DNA of 64,000 nucleotides from positions 62,001 to 126,000 of the forward strand of contig JAFLKN010000016.1 of assembly GCA_019163175.1 (NCBI GenBank). Direction: 5' to 3'. A program made the position numbers and the translations under genes. The DNA comes from Prolixibacteraceae bacterium (lineage in GTDB: Bacteria; Bacteroidota; Bacteroidia; Bacteroidales; Prolixibacteraceae). The notes beneath the pieces were generated by a model. It ran no database searches. It was not told the origin of the DNA and saw only the letters and a list, made by a program, of their open reading frames with translations. Positions 16,673-25,321 of this stretch are shown here, piece after piece; the stretch's first letter is position 1; each line of letters opens with the position of its first letter.

Positions 16673-17611
16673 ATGGAAAAGTTGGAATTCAACCAAATAA
16701 TTCAAATATACCTGGGGGAAATCAGATATAACGGAATGGAAATCATCCAATCAAAAGAACTTGCATATTTGGAGATTCAGAAGCGTATAATTGAATACAG
16801 AAAAGAAAATAATGTTGAGTATATAGTTGAAAAGCTCAATTTGATCATAAATGAATTAAAAAACATTGAGTTATTAGTTGCAAAGCTGCTAAAAATAAAA
16901 ATCGTTAATACATGGATGTTAAGAGGGCAATTTTTTGACCTGATGGATTATTCTAATGATCGCTATCATCCGGCAAAAGACTTGCTTAATGAATATAATT
17001 GTATTGTAATGAAATTATTGAGCATATGGGAGAATGACCCCGAACATATTCGATATAGCTCAAAGTTTAATGAACGCAGAACACCAATAAGCTCACAAGA
17101 ATATTTCGAACCCATTTTCTTTGATTTTATTCGAACTCCTTCAGCTAAGTTTATTCATGAGTCTACAGCAATTTTAGGGTTTGATTACCTAACGGGAATA
17201 ATCGAACATTGCATTGATTCAGATATTTGTATTGTACCTATTGATGCAGATTCTGATTATGAATTCGTTCATATTATAAACTTTGTTGTGTTGTTTAATA
17301 TTAGGAAATGTCCAGAATCAATTTTATGGTTTGTGTTTTTTCAGAAACCGGAAACAACCAATGAAGCCATTGACTCATATTTAAATAAATTGAGAACCTT
17401 TTTTAATAAGTTAACTCGCTTTTCTGGATTCACATTTGACGTTTCAGCATCTACTGTTTTAAAAATGAATGAATTGATGGAATGGAATTATGATGAGTTA
17501 TTATTTGACCTTGATCTTTACGCAAGCCAGCATGTAGCTCAAAAAAGAACAGGTGAAATCAGACAAAGTTTAGGTTCACCTCGTCGTTTAAGATTTACTA
17601 GAGAATCATAA
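16673..17611 (+). CDS. Hypothetical protein, 312 residues
   Basis: I do not recognise a family. The N-terminal 115 residues are predicted helical (long runs such as L-N-L-I-I-N-E-L-K-N-I-E-L-L-V). The middle and C-terminal parts are mixed alpha/beta with many aromatic residues, and the protein ends in a basic tail (S-P-R-R-L-R-F-T-R-E-S). No signal peptide, cysteine motif or nucleotide-binding motif is seen, so it is probably cytoplasmic. It lies 80 bases after pdxJ and 28 bases before the HAD gene, in the same direction. A role as a substrate or carrier component of the locus is only a guess. Confidence 0.7.
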   Translation: MEKLEFNQIIQIYLGEIRYNGMEIIQSKELAYLEIQKRIIEYRKENNVEYIVEKLNLIINELKNIELLVAKLLKIKIVNTWMLRGQFFDLMDYSNDRYHPAKDLLNEYNCIVMKLLSIWENDPEHIRYSSKFNERRTPISSQEYFEPIFFDFIRTPSAKFIHESTAILGFDYLTGIIEHCIDSDICIVPIDADSDYEFVHIINFVVLFNIRKCPESILWFVFFQKPETTNEAIDSYLNKLRTFFNKLTRFSGFTFDVSASTVLKMNELMEWNYDELLFDLDLYASQHVAQKRTGEIRQSLGSPRRLRFTRES

Positions 17612-17639
17612 TGTTATCTTTAACTATGCCCTTAGTCAA

Positions 17640-18416
17640 ATGAAAAAAAAGTACTCATACCTTTTCTTTGACCTTGACAATACCCTTTGGGACTATGATG
17701 CAAATTCATATGAAGCACTTAAAAAAGTTCTTGAAAAACTCGACATCATAAAATATGTTGGGAATTATTCTCAGTTATATTCTGTTTATCATTCTATGAA
17801 TGAGCAATTATGGATTCAATACAGAGAAAATAAGATAACTAAGGAAGAGATGAGAGTTGGTCGCTTTGAAATGTTGCTTGAAGCAAACGGAACACCAATG
17901 AAGGGTATAGGAGAGGCGATGAATGAAGCTTATTTAAAAGAGATGCCTTTGCAATCGAAGTTAGTCGATGGAGCAAGAGAAGTTCTGGACTATCTTCAAG
18001 GTAAGTATTGTATGGCAATTATAACCAATGGTTTTATCGAATTACAGAGTGGAAAAATTGAAGAATCAGGGTTAAAGAAGTATTTTGAAAAAGTATTTAT
18101 TTCAGAATCTATTGGTACTCAAAAACCTGATTCACTCATTTTTGAACATGCAATCCAATCCATAAATGCTTCGGAAGATTCAATCTTGATGATTGGCGAC
18201 TCCTGGGAGACCGATGTGAAAGGTGCCATGAAAATGGGAATAGATCAGATTTTTTATAAACCCACGTTGCAAGGAGAGTTCTCTGAATCGAAGATTATTG
18301 AATTTCAGCCAGGTATGTCTTTTGGCTCGTTTGAAACTAATACTGGATGCCATTTTGACAAGAAAAGTAGCACCAGAATCATTTTCCATCTGAAACAGCT
18401 TATAGAAATTCTTTGA
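17640..18416 (+). CDS. HAD-superfamily hydrolase (YjjG-like phosphatase)
   Basis: This 258-residue protein contains the four HAD motifs: F-D11-L-D13-N-T, I-I-T-N-G (motif II), a lysine in K-P-D and G-D-S-W-E-T-D (motif IV). A helical cap between motifs I and II is typical of the YjjG/sugar-phosphate and nucleotide phosphatase group. The C-terminus is about 35 residues longer than is usual. It may dephosphorylate a metabolite made by the surrounding pathway, for instance a pyridoxine phosphate-derived compound, but this is inferred from position only. Confidence 0.88.
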   Translation: MKKKYSYLFFDLDNTLWDYDANSYEALKKVLEKLDIIKYVGNYSQLYSVYHSMNEQLWIQYRENKITKEEMRVGRFEMLLEANGTPMKGIGEAMNEAYLKEMPLQSKLVDGAREVLDYLQGKYCMAIITNGFIELQSGKIEESGLKKYFEKVFISESIGTQKPDSLIFEHAIQSINASEDSILMIGDSWETDVKGAMKMGIDQIFYKPTLQGEFSESKIIEFQPGMSFGSFETNTGCHFDKKSSTRIIFHLKQLIEIL

Positions 18417-18465
18417 TAAGTAAAAAGTGAGCCGCAAGGTTCCTAACTTAATTAATAACTGACAA

Positions 18466-20217
18466 ATGGGAATGATTGATCACAATGCCTATTTTGAAAT
18501 ACCAAAACTAGCCGACAAAAACAAAGTTGTACTGGTCGCTTTAAATGCTGAAAAATTTCCGTTTTTTGGCGAATCGCATGGAATATGCGCTATTTCCGGA
18601 TATTTAAGAGCTACGTTTCCTAATGTTCAGGTAAAGACATTCGATTTACAACTTAATAGTTTTTCGGAAATCATAGATTTCATAAGACAGGAAAAACCTG
18701 CACTTTTAGGTATCTCAGTTAAACTTCTGACTTTTGATCATTTACGAATAATGTACAGACAACTGAAAAGAGATATCCAAATTGATCAACGTCCGATAAT
18801 CATTGTTGGTAATTCAGTTCCAAATTTCAACGGGCAATTAATTCTGGAGAAATATTTATCTGATGTAATTGTTGGAATTGGTGAAGGGGAATTGGTAATG
18901 GGTGACATGTTCCGGTATGTTCAAGGTGAAATTCCACTCGAAAAGGTCAGGAATATCCATTATTGGAATAATGGGGAAATAAAATATTCCAAACAAGAAT
19001 ATCTTGAAGGAATTGATATTAAACTTCCTGACCGTTCTAATTCTAAGACATTCTTTAATTTAGGAGCCGAAGTCTACATAGAAGGCTCTCGTGGTTGTGC
19101 ACATTGCAATTGTACGATTTGTGCCTGTAACGAATTCCTGGGTTCAAGGATCAAAACAAAAAAATGGCGGCCAAGGCCAGTCAATCTAATTGTTGAAGAC
19201 ATGAGAATCCTTAAGAATATGGGAATTGAAAATGTAACATTTGCCGATGAGGATTGCTTTGGGTTCGATAATTTGGATATGTCACGAGTTAAACATTTGG
19301 CTGAGAATCTTATTTCAAACAACCTCGATATCAATTTTAGAATGAGTGCCCGAGTAAAAACGTTATATAGTAAAACTGACTCCGCTCAAATTACTTTGGA
19401 AAAGCAAGAAACTTTTAAACTATTGAGAAAAGCTGGGTTGGTTAAGATTTTTGTTGGATTGGAGTCAGGGAACGAAACTCAACTTAAGCGTTACAGAAAA
19501 GGTTTTACGTTGGATGAATTCATTAGAGCATACGATCTTTTAAAGAAAAGTAATATTGAATGTGAATTTGGATTGATATTATTAGATCCTCTAATGAATT
19601 TAGAGGAATTGAAACATTCTTTATTTTTTTTGGAATCAAACGGATATGTTTATGAAATCTCATCTATCTGCAAAGAATTAAGAGTACAGATAGGAAATTC
19701 ATATGTCGGTCAGGTAAAAGAAGTTGAAAAGAAAACTGGTGTCAAAATTTTAGGTGAGTTTGACTTCAATTATCAGGCATATAAAATAATAAGATACTTT
19801 GATGAAAACATCCAATTTTTTGCAACTTATATTCGGGAATGGGTAGAAATCGGAACTAAGATATATAATGTTTTGCGCCTTTTTACTAGGTATTCGGAGC
19901 AAGAAGTAAAAAGAAACGGAGCTCAAAAATTTGAAAGAGAAATTTGTTTTATAACAATCAAAAAACTACGATCCGCAGAGTTTAGCCTTTTGAATGATTT
20001 TGTTACTCTAATTGAACAAAAGGGTAGAGATACTATTGCTGCTTATGAACTTATTCTGAAGTATGAATTAGTGCGAAAATTAGCAGTCAATGATTTAAAT
20101 TTAATTTTGGAACCCTATTCTGATTTAATTGAAATTAGGGAATTATATAAAGAAGCAGTTAGATATGTACAATCAAGTGAACAGTACACAAAGAAATTAA
20201 TTGAAAATGTTGGTTAG
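18466..20217 (+). CDS. Cobalamin-binding-type radical SAM enzyme with unusual cysteine spacing
   Basis: This 583-residue protein starts with a Rossmann-like B12-binding-type domain (about 15-165, with G-I-G-E-G-E-L at its end) and continues with a radical SAM barrel. The cluster region reads R-G-C211-A-H-C214-N-C216-T-I-C219-A-C221. The standard C-x3-C-x2-C is absent, and C211-x4-C216-x2-C219 is the nearest fit. The barrel continues with F-A-D-E-D and G-L-E-S-G-N-E. There is no cofactor-binding D-x-H-x-x-G in the N-terminal domain, so cobalamin use is uncertain. The protein ends with a roughly 170-residue helical region. It is the last gene of the plus-strand set. Confidence 0.85.
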   Translation: MGMIDHNAYFEIPKLADKNKVVLVALNAEKFPFFGESHGICAISGYLRATFPNVQVKTFDLQLNSFSEIIDFIRQEKPALLGISVKLLTFDHLRIMYRQLKRDIQIDQRPIIIVGNSVPNFNGQLILEKYLSDVIVGIGEGELVMGDMFRYVQGEIPLEKVRNIHYWNNGEIKYSKQEYLEGIDIKLPDRSNSKTFFNLGAEVYIEGSRGCAHCNCTICACNEFLGSRIKTKKWRPRPVNLIVEDMRILKNMGIENVTFADEDCFGFDNLDMSRVKHLAENLISNNLDINFRMSARVKTLYSKTDSAQITLEKQETFKLLRKAGLVKIFVGLESGNETQLKRYRKGFTLDEFIRAYDLLKKSNIECEFGLILLDPLMNLEELKHSLFFLESNGYVYEISSICKELRVQIGNSYVGQVKEVEKKTGVKILGEFDFNYQAYKIIRYFDENIQFFATYIREWVEIGTKIYNVLRLFTRYSEQEVKRNGAQKFEREICFITIKKLRSAEFSLLNDFVTLIEQKGRDTIAAYELILKYELVRKLAVNDLNLILEPYSDLIEIRELYKEAVRYVQSSEQYTKKLIENVG

Positions 20218-20572
20218 TAGAATTCTTAAAATGTAAAAGGCGTTTCAATTATAATTTAATGCGTTATTGTACATCTTCAATCGACATAACTTTCTAGCTA
20301 AGGCAACAAGGACTTATTGACTTAAGCCCAATCTATTTTTCATTTTGAAAGTCAACACATGTCAGACACTAATCTTCACAACGGTATAAATGCAGATACT
20401 ATTGATCGAGCACCAATTCGGTATTAACTCTTGAACTGAGAGATATACATCAAGCAGTGCATCTATATTCTGAGACCTTTGGTAATTTCTTTTATTGAGC
20501 AAAGATATATCAGTAAAATGTTTTTTTTGACAATTCTAGGAGATGAGATTAAGATTCCAATTTGTATGTATA
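20218..20572. other. Intergenic region between converging gene sets
   Basis: I see no gene, RNA or clear terminator here. It separates the plus-strand radical SAM set from the minus-strand small membrane protein. Confidence 0.5.
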
Positions 20573-20758
20573 TCAAAAAAATATCGAGATTAATGTTTTA
20601 AAAAGAGAAACTATTCCCAAAACAACTATTAAAATGCCTAAAATATTTAAGCCTAGTTTCGTGCGGTTTTTATTCTTCCGAGATCCATTTTGAATCCAAC
20701 CTGGAACTATTTTCCAGATTAATAAACCAACGATTATCATAATTATTGATGATGCCAT
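20573..20758 (-). CDS. Small two-helix membrane protein, 61 residues
   Basis: Two hydrophobic helices (about residues 1-20 and 38-58) flank a basic loop rich in K, R and N. ATG 20758 is preferred over an upstream TTG that would add 15 residues before the first helix. I do not recognise a family. It lies 89 bases downstream of the last gene of the large minus-strand operon and may be its final member or an independent gene. Confidence 0.45.
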   Translation of the reverse strand: MASSIIMIIVGLLIWKIVPGWIQNGSRKNKNRTKLGLNILGILIVVLGIVSLFKTLISIFF

Positions 20759-20847
20759 AATGAATAGATTCTTAAACTGATTACACAATAATTCTATGTC
20801 CAATTATCCGAATTACCACATTGTAATCGATTGGATAAAGAATAAAT

Positions 20848-21786
20848 TCACAATCCAATCATTATTCCCAGGTGCAAATATTGATTGGGATCCAAAATAG
20901 AATGATACGAATAGGTGAATTTAAATTTTAAACTTTTCCCAAGTGATGCAACAATCCCCACTTTTGCAGAAAATCCCAATTCATTTTCCTGAATGAGAGT
21001 CCAATTCGTCATATCACCAGAAATCCTTTTATTATATTGTCCTCCTCCTGCGCTAAGAACGAGAGCCAATCCCCGTTTATGAAATCCCCGTTTGCCTAAA
21101 ATTATATCCAGATAGGCTAAATAGGATTCAATTTCTGAATACGGTTCAGCATTAGGATTCAGCAATGAATTGTATGAATGAGTGAAATATGTACCTTCAA
21201 TTCCGATATGATTATATGCCATATAAAATCCCAGATCCTGAGAGAATTCATCAAAACTTTCAAAGGATGGTGTAAGAAAGTCGGAGGTTGCAGGATATCC
21301 TAAATTCCCCTGTAATCCAATTGAAAAATTATTTTCCTTTTTTGTGATTGACTTTGTATTTGAATTACTGGCAATCTTTTCTTCTTTTGGTGGAGTTTTT
21401 TGATCATAAATACTGTCGATAAGATTATTGTTATTTTGATTATAGAGCCTTTCGATCTTTGTTACAATTACTTCTACTTTTGAAATATCCGGAATATCCT
21501 GTCGGTCTTTATAGAAATCCCAGTATAAGAATTGCATTTTAATTGTTGAAATATTCCTCTTTTCAAATAATGAAAAGGCTGGAATTTTAACATTTTGCTT
21601 GTCATAAAAAAAAGCGTCAATTTCATATACTTCATCACTTTTTGCATCGGAGATAGAATAACTTACGACAATTTTATCATCGGTTGTTTTTTTCCAATCA
21701 TAAACGACTACTCTTTTGAGTGGCTGTTGAGCATAGGTTGATGACAAGCAAAAACAGAAGATAAAAAATATTGAAATTTTTTTCAT
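20848..21786 (-). CDS. Exported protein: shared beta-sandwich domain plus outer-membrane-barrel-like C-terminus
   Basis: The signal peptide (1-20, ending T-Y-A-Q) is followed by an about 95-residue beta domain (L-K-R-V-V-V...D-K-I-V-V-S-Y-S-I). This domain looks like a divergent form of the one in the caspase-island proteins at 45.9, 46.9, 49.8 and 57.7 kb. A linker (about 120-150) leads to a C-terminal part (150-312) with alternating aromatic and small residues, as in small outer-membrane barrels. The protein ends G-I-M-I-G-L. It is the last long gene of the tubulin/actin-type operon and probably its outer-membrane component. The specific function is unknown. Confidence 0.65.
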   Translation of the reverse strand: MKKISIFFIFCFCLSSTYAQQPLKRVVVYDWKKTTDDKIVVSYSISDAKSDEVYEIDAFFYDKQNVKIPAFSLFEKRNISTIKMQFLYWDFYKDRQDIPDISKVEVIVTKIERLYNQNNNNLIDSIYDQKTPPKEEKIASNSNTKSITKKENNFSIGLQGNLGYPATSDFLTPSFESFDEFSQDLGFYMAYNHIGIEGTYFTHSYNSLLNPNAEPYSEIESYLAYLDIILGKRGFHKRGLALVLSAGGGQYNKRISGDMTNWTLIQENELGFSAKVGIVASLGKSLKFKFTYSYHSILDPNQYLHLGIMIGL

Positions 21787-21802
21787 AATAAATTATGTTA
21801 AG

Positions 21803-23116
21803 TTATTTAATCCTATTACCATTTTTAAATACTTGACTCTCTCTCTTTCCATCTTTTCCTGTATAAATGAATTCTCCCTCCCTTTTACCATCTATATAAT
21901 TACCACTTAATGAAGTTCCATCAGGAAATGTTTGAGTTCCATACCCATTTTTAATTGAGCCATTATTATTATTAACCGAATTTGGGTTATTTGTTGTAGA
22001 AGGGTTAGAAGTTCCGATTCTCTGTCCAAACTTAAAAATTCGTGACTCTTTTATTCCATCAGAACTTGTAAATACAAATTCTCCATCTCTTTTTCCATTT
22101 ATGTAAAAACCTGAATAAACAGAATTGTCCTGGAAAATTTCCTTTCCAAGCCCATTTGGCTTCCCATTTTGAATATAACCTTCATATTCAATACCTCCAG
22201 CTAAGTGGAGTTTTCCATAACCATCAACTAAATCTTTGGCTCCTTCACCTTTTACATCAATTGCAGAGCTCACATTATCATTTTTAATAGGAACATTATT
22301 ATCTGGTACATCATCACCTAATATAGTTACAGGATTATCGTCAAATTTGGCACTATCAACTTGTAAATCGGGTTGATTTTGAGTCTCGATTGAATTGTTA
22401 TCAGGTAATATTACTTGTGTATTTGAATTTATATCATTTTTTAATCTATATTTTGCACTTTTCGATCCAACACCATTAGGAAATTGTTTCAAGTAATTTG
22501 CGAAAGCTTCTTTATTATATACCCTTGAAATCTCTCCCCATAATATTTTATCATAATTACGCATCGCTTGAGCGTATCGCGCGCTATTCTTGAATTTTTC
22601 ACAATAAAGATTCCAAATTTTTGAAGATTTAACTACAGATGCAGAATCCCATAAAGCCTTCTCCTGTAAAATTTCAATCTCTGTAATGTGTTTACCATTT
22701 GGAAATTCGGATATATATGCAGAACATATAAAATACGAATTCTTTTTGCTTAAATTATTCCAAAGCATTTCTTCACGAATTTCTCTGGTACCACTATATT
22801 TTAAGGGATTTGAACATTTGTTAATAAGAAATAGAAATAAAAATATTCCTAAAAAACTATATAAATAAAACTTTTTATGAAGTTTAAAAATTGTTACGGA
22901 CTTAGCTAAACCAATAAATAATCCCAATAATGCAAATATTAATGACCACGCTAATAAAGGATGTATCCCTTCTGAAATAGAAAATGAATTATCAATGAAG
23001 AAAAGTGAATTGAAACCTATAAAGATACATACTTCCGCAACCATAGGGAAAGCAGCACAAAGTATTGCTAAAACAATTACAAAAAATGCAAAATAACCTA
23101 GATATTCTTTTTTCAT
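21803..23116 (-). CDS. Multi-pass membrane protein with MORN-type repeats
   Basis: ATG 23116 is chosen instead of a TTG 42 bases upstream. The shorter form begins with a membrane segment and does not overlap the preceding gene. Three hydrophobic helices lie in residues 1-110, then a helical region (110-220), a polar linker (220-290) and MORN-like repeats (about 290-437). The repeats include G-Y-G-K-L-H-L-A-G-G, Y-E-G-Y-I-Q-N-G-K-P-N-G and G-N-Y-I-D-G-K-R-E-G-E-F. MORN repeats mediate lipid or protein contacts. It lies 5 bases after the gene at 23122-25317. Confidence 0.8.
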   Translation of the reverse strand: MKKEYLGYFAFFVIVLAILCAAFPMVAEVCIFIGFNSLFFIDNSFSISEGIHPLLAWSLIFALLGLFIGLAKSVTIFKLHKKFYLYSFLGIFLFLFLINKCSNPLKYSGTREIREEMLWNNLSKKNSYFICSAYISEFPNGKHITEIEILQEKALWDSASVVKSSKIWNLYCEKFKNSARYAQAMRNYDKILWGEISRVYNKEAFANYLKQFPNGVGSKSAKYRLKNDINSNTQVILPDNNSIETQNQPDLQVDSAKFDDNPVTILGDDVPDNNVPIKNDNVSSAIDVKGEGAKDLVDGYGKLHLAGGIEYEGYIQNGKPNGLGKEIFQDNSVYSGFYINGKRDGEFVFTSSDGIKESRIFKFGQRIGTSNPSTTNNPNSVNNNNGSIKNGYGTQTFPDGTSLSGNYIDGKREGEFIYTGKDGKRESQVFKNGNRIK

Positions 23117-23121
23117 TTTCT

Positions 23122-25317
23122 TTATTTGAGAGTTAATGTTCGTTTGATCGGTTTCCAAAAAATAGAAATGATTAACATTAATAGAATAAATATTAGTAAG
23201 ATAATTGGGAAATAATAAAAAGTTGGTTTTTCTTGCCAGAATATATCTGCGGGATGCAAGTAATAGTTATATTTTGTATTTAACCAATTATGAAATCCAA
23301 AAGCATATATAATTCCTCTCAATATCAATCCAAACAAACCAAATAGTATTGAATATTTAACTAACTCGTTTATAAATGCTTTTTTGGGAAAAACTATTCT
23401 AAACGAAATAGGGATAACAATTTCTTGCTTGTTTGTAGTAGTAATGAGAATATCAGTGCTGTAATCTACGCCTTTCAGTAATTCTTTTGACTCTATTTTA
23501 AGATCAACTTTAATATTTGATCTCTTCTCAGCCACGTTCAAACTGAAATTTTTTGAGGATAAAGCAACTCCTTCTATCGGCTTCGATAAGGTCAAATTTC
23601 CACTGATAAATCCTCGTGTTTTATTACTTAGAACTAATTCAGAAACTACGCTTTCACCACTTTGAATTTGTGGGTATGAAAAAGCTTTCACATTTAATTC
23701 AAGGGAAGGATCTGGAAGCTTTTCATTGAGTAAATGTAAAAAATACTCTAGCCCAAGGTCCTTTTTTTCTGAATACTCATCTTTGACTTTATCCCATTTT
23801 CCCACAATGGATATGTTCCCAGTGGTTCTAAGCCAAATAAGAATAGAAGAATTATAAAGTTCATCTTTCCCTGTATTCCAGCAATCTTTATTTTTTTCAA
23901 TCTCATTACATAATTCGATGGGTGATTTAACTAGGATGTTCCCAGAAAAACGAAATGGTAGTTCTGGATTAAAGGTGTATAACAGTTCAAGAAAGGCTAA
24001 ATCAGGATTTTCTGCAGTATCTTTTATCCTTATAAGTTTTTGGTAATTTTCTTTTTGTGTTTCCTGCAACCATATCTCAATGTTACCTTGTTTGAAATGT
24101 TCTTTGCCAAGTTTCAATTCGTTAAAGAAAGCTGAAGTGAGAGATTTTAAATCAGAATATTTCTCTTTTTCAAACCGATAAGGGAGTTTTGGGTTAAGCA
24201 GATAAATTGTACGAAGATATTTTAGATATTCGGGCTCCTTAGATTCGCAAATATCACTAATTTTTAGAGCTTTGGGTTGACTGAAAACTCCAACTGGATT
24301 AGGTAACAATCCCTTTTTTATTAAGATTCTTGCTTGTTCTTCGTTATCAAAAAGAATCGCTCCTATTTCCTCAATACTCTCCGCAAATATGTCAGAAAAT
24401 ATTTCGATTGCGATTGGAGGTGGTTGATTTTTGATTTTATTTTCGGTCATCCATGTGAAAGATGTTATTTTTTCAATGTTACTTTCACTAAAATTCTCAT
24501 TTACACGAACCCAACCTTTGCCTTTCTCTCTTTTTACAGGTACTAATTTACTTTGTGTTAAAAAAACAAAAATAAAATTTACAATTTCTTCTTCAGAAAT
24601 ATCAATTTCATTTTTCATTTCAAAAAGAATTTCAAAATCAGTATCTGACAAATCCTCATCACGTGTCTGATTTTCAAATATCTTTAAAAGAGTTTTCTTT
24701 GCAGAATCTAATCTCTTCCTTTCTAATTTCTTATAATATTCGTCTATATTTTCAAAGGAAGAAAGCTCTTTATAGGCATTGTTAAGTTTAGTAATGCAAT
24801 TTTCAAGATTTTTTTTTGTGAATCTATTTTCGATTGACTCACTTACTTGTCCGCTACCAGACTCCCATAAAGCTATGCGTCCCTTCCAAAATTCACAGAT
24901 TAAGCTGTAATTGTTCTGGATAACCTCAGGAGTAATTAATTTTATTTCTATCGGATCAAGATAAAGTATTTCAAATAAATTCTCCGATTCAATAATTTGC
25001 CAATCTCCATCGCTATCCCCAAAATTAATGGGAAGCAATTTTAATCCTTTTTCTTTTGTCGATTTTAGAATTCGTTCTTTTCTGGTTGTTTTTGCTAGCT
25101 GGGGTTGTTCCTTACTTTCTGAAATTGTAGGTTTTTTATTATTTCCATCCCCTGGTATTTTCCCTTCTGTATTTCCACTAATATAATGGTTACCGGATAT
25201 TTTTCCGTGTTGACCATCATTGTTTGCAGTGATTCCAGCTATTTTACCCTCTGAGCCTAAATTGCTGTTTGTATTCCCAGCTATTTTTCCCGTTTCGTCT
25301 TCAATTTCTTCGGCCAT
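23122..25317 (-). CDS. Membrane protein with possible HPD-less J-like domain and Ig-like ectodomain
   Basis: The 731 residues begin with a repeat region (10-60) in which G-K-I-A-G, G-K-I-S-G and G-K-I-P-G recur. Residues about 115-210 resemble a J domain in layout (L-F-E-I-L-Y-L-D-P, a second helix, then L-N-N-A-Y-K-E-L-S-S...Y-Y-K-K-L-E-R) but lack HPD. An acidic helical part follows, then a beta-sandwich (about 545-655), and two transmembrane helices close the protein. The next gene upstream codes for an Hsp70-like protein, which makes a co-chaperone role plausible. The J-like reading is an inference. Confidence 0.6.
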   Translation of the reverse strand: MAEEIEDETGKIAGNTNSNLGSEGKIAGITANNDGQHGKISGNHYISGNTEGKIPGDGNNKKPTISESKEQPQLAKTTRKERILKSTKEKGLKLLPINFGDSDGDWQIIESENLFEILYLDPIEIKLITPEVIQNNYSLICEFWKGRIALWESGSGQVSESIENRFTKKNLENCITKLNNAYKELSSFENIDEYYKKLERKRLDSAKKTLLKIFENQTRDEDLSDTDFEILFEMKNEIDISEEEIVNFIFVFLTQSKLVPVKREKGKGWVRVNENFSESNIEKITSFTWMTENKIKNQPPPIAIEIFSDIFAESIEEIGAILFDNEEQARILIKKGLLPNPVGVFSQPKALKISDICESKEPEYLKYLRTIYLLNPKLPYRFEKEKYSDLKSLTSAFFNELKLGKEHFKQGNIEIWLQETQKENYQKLIRIKDTAENPDLAFLELLYTFNPELPFRFSGNILVKSPIELCNEIEKNKDCWNTGKDELYNSSILIWLRTTGNISIVGKWDKVKDEYSEKKDLGLEYFLHLLNEKLPDPSLELNVKAFSYPQIQSGESVVSELVLSNKTRGFISGNLTLSKPIEGVALSSKNFSLNVAEKRSNIKVDLKIESKELLKGVDYSTDILITTTNKQEIVIPISFRIVFPKKAFINELVKYSILFGLFGLILRGIIYAFGFHNWLNTKYNYYLHPADIFWQEKPTFYYFPIILLIFILLMLIISIFWKPIKRTLTLK

Positions 25318-25321
25318 ATTC

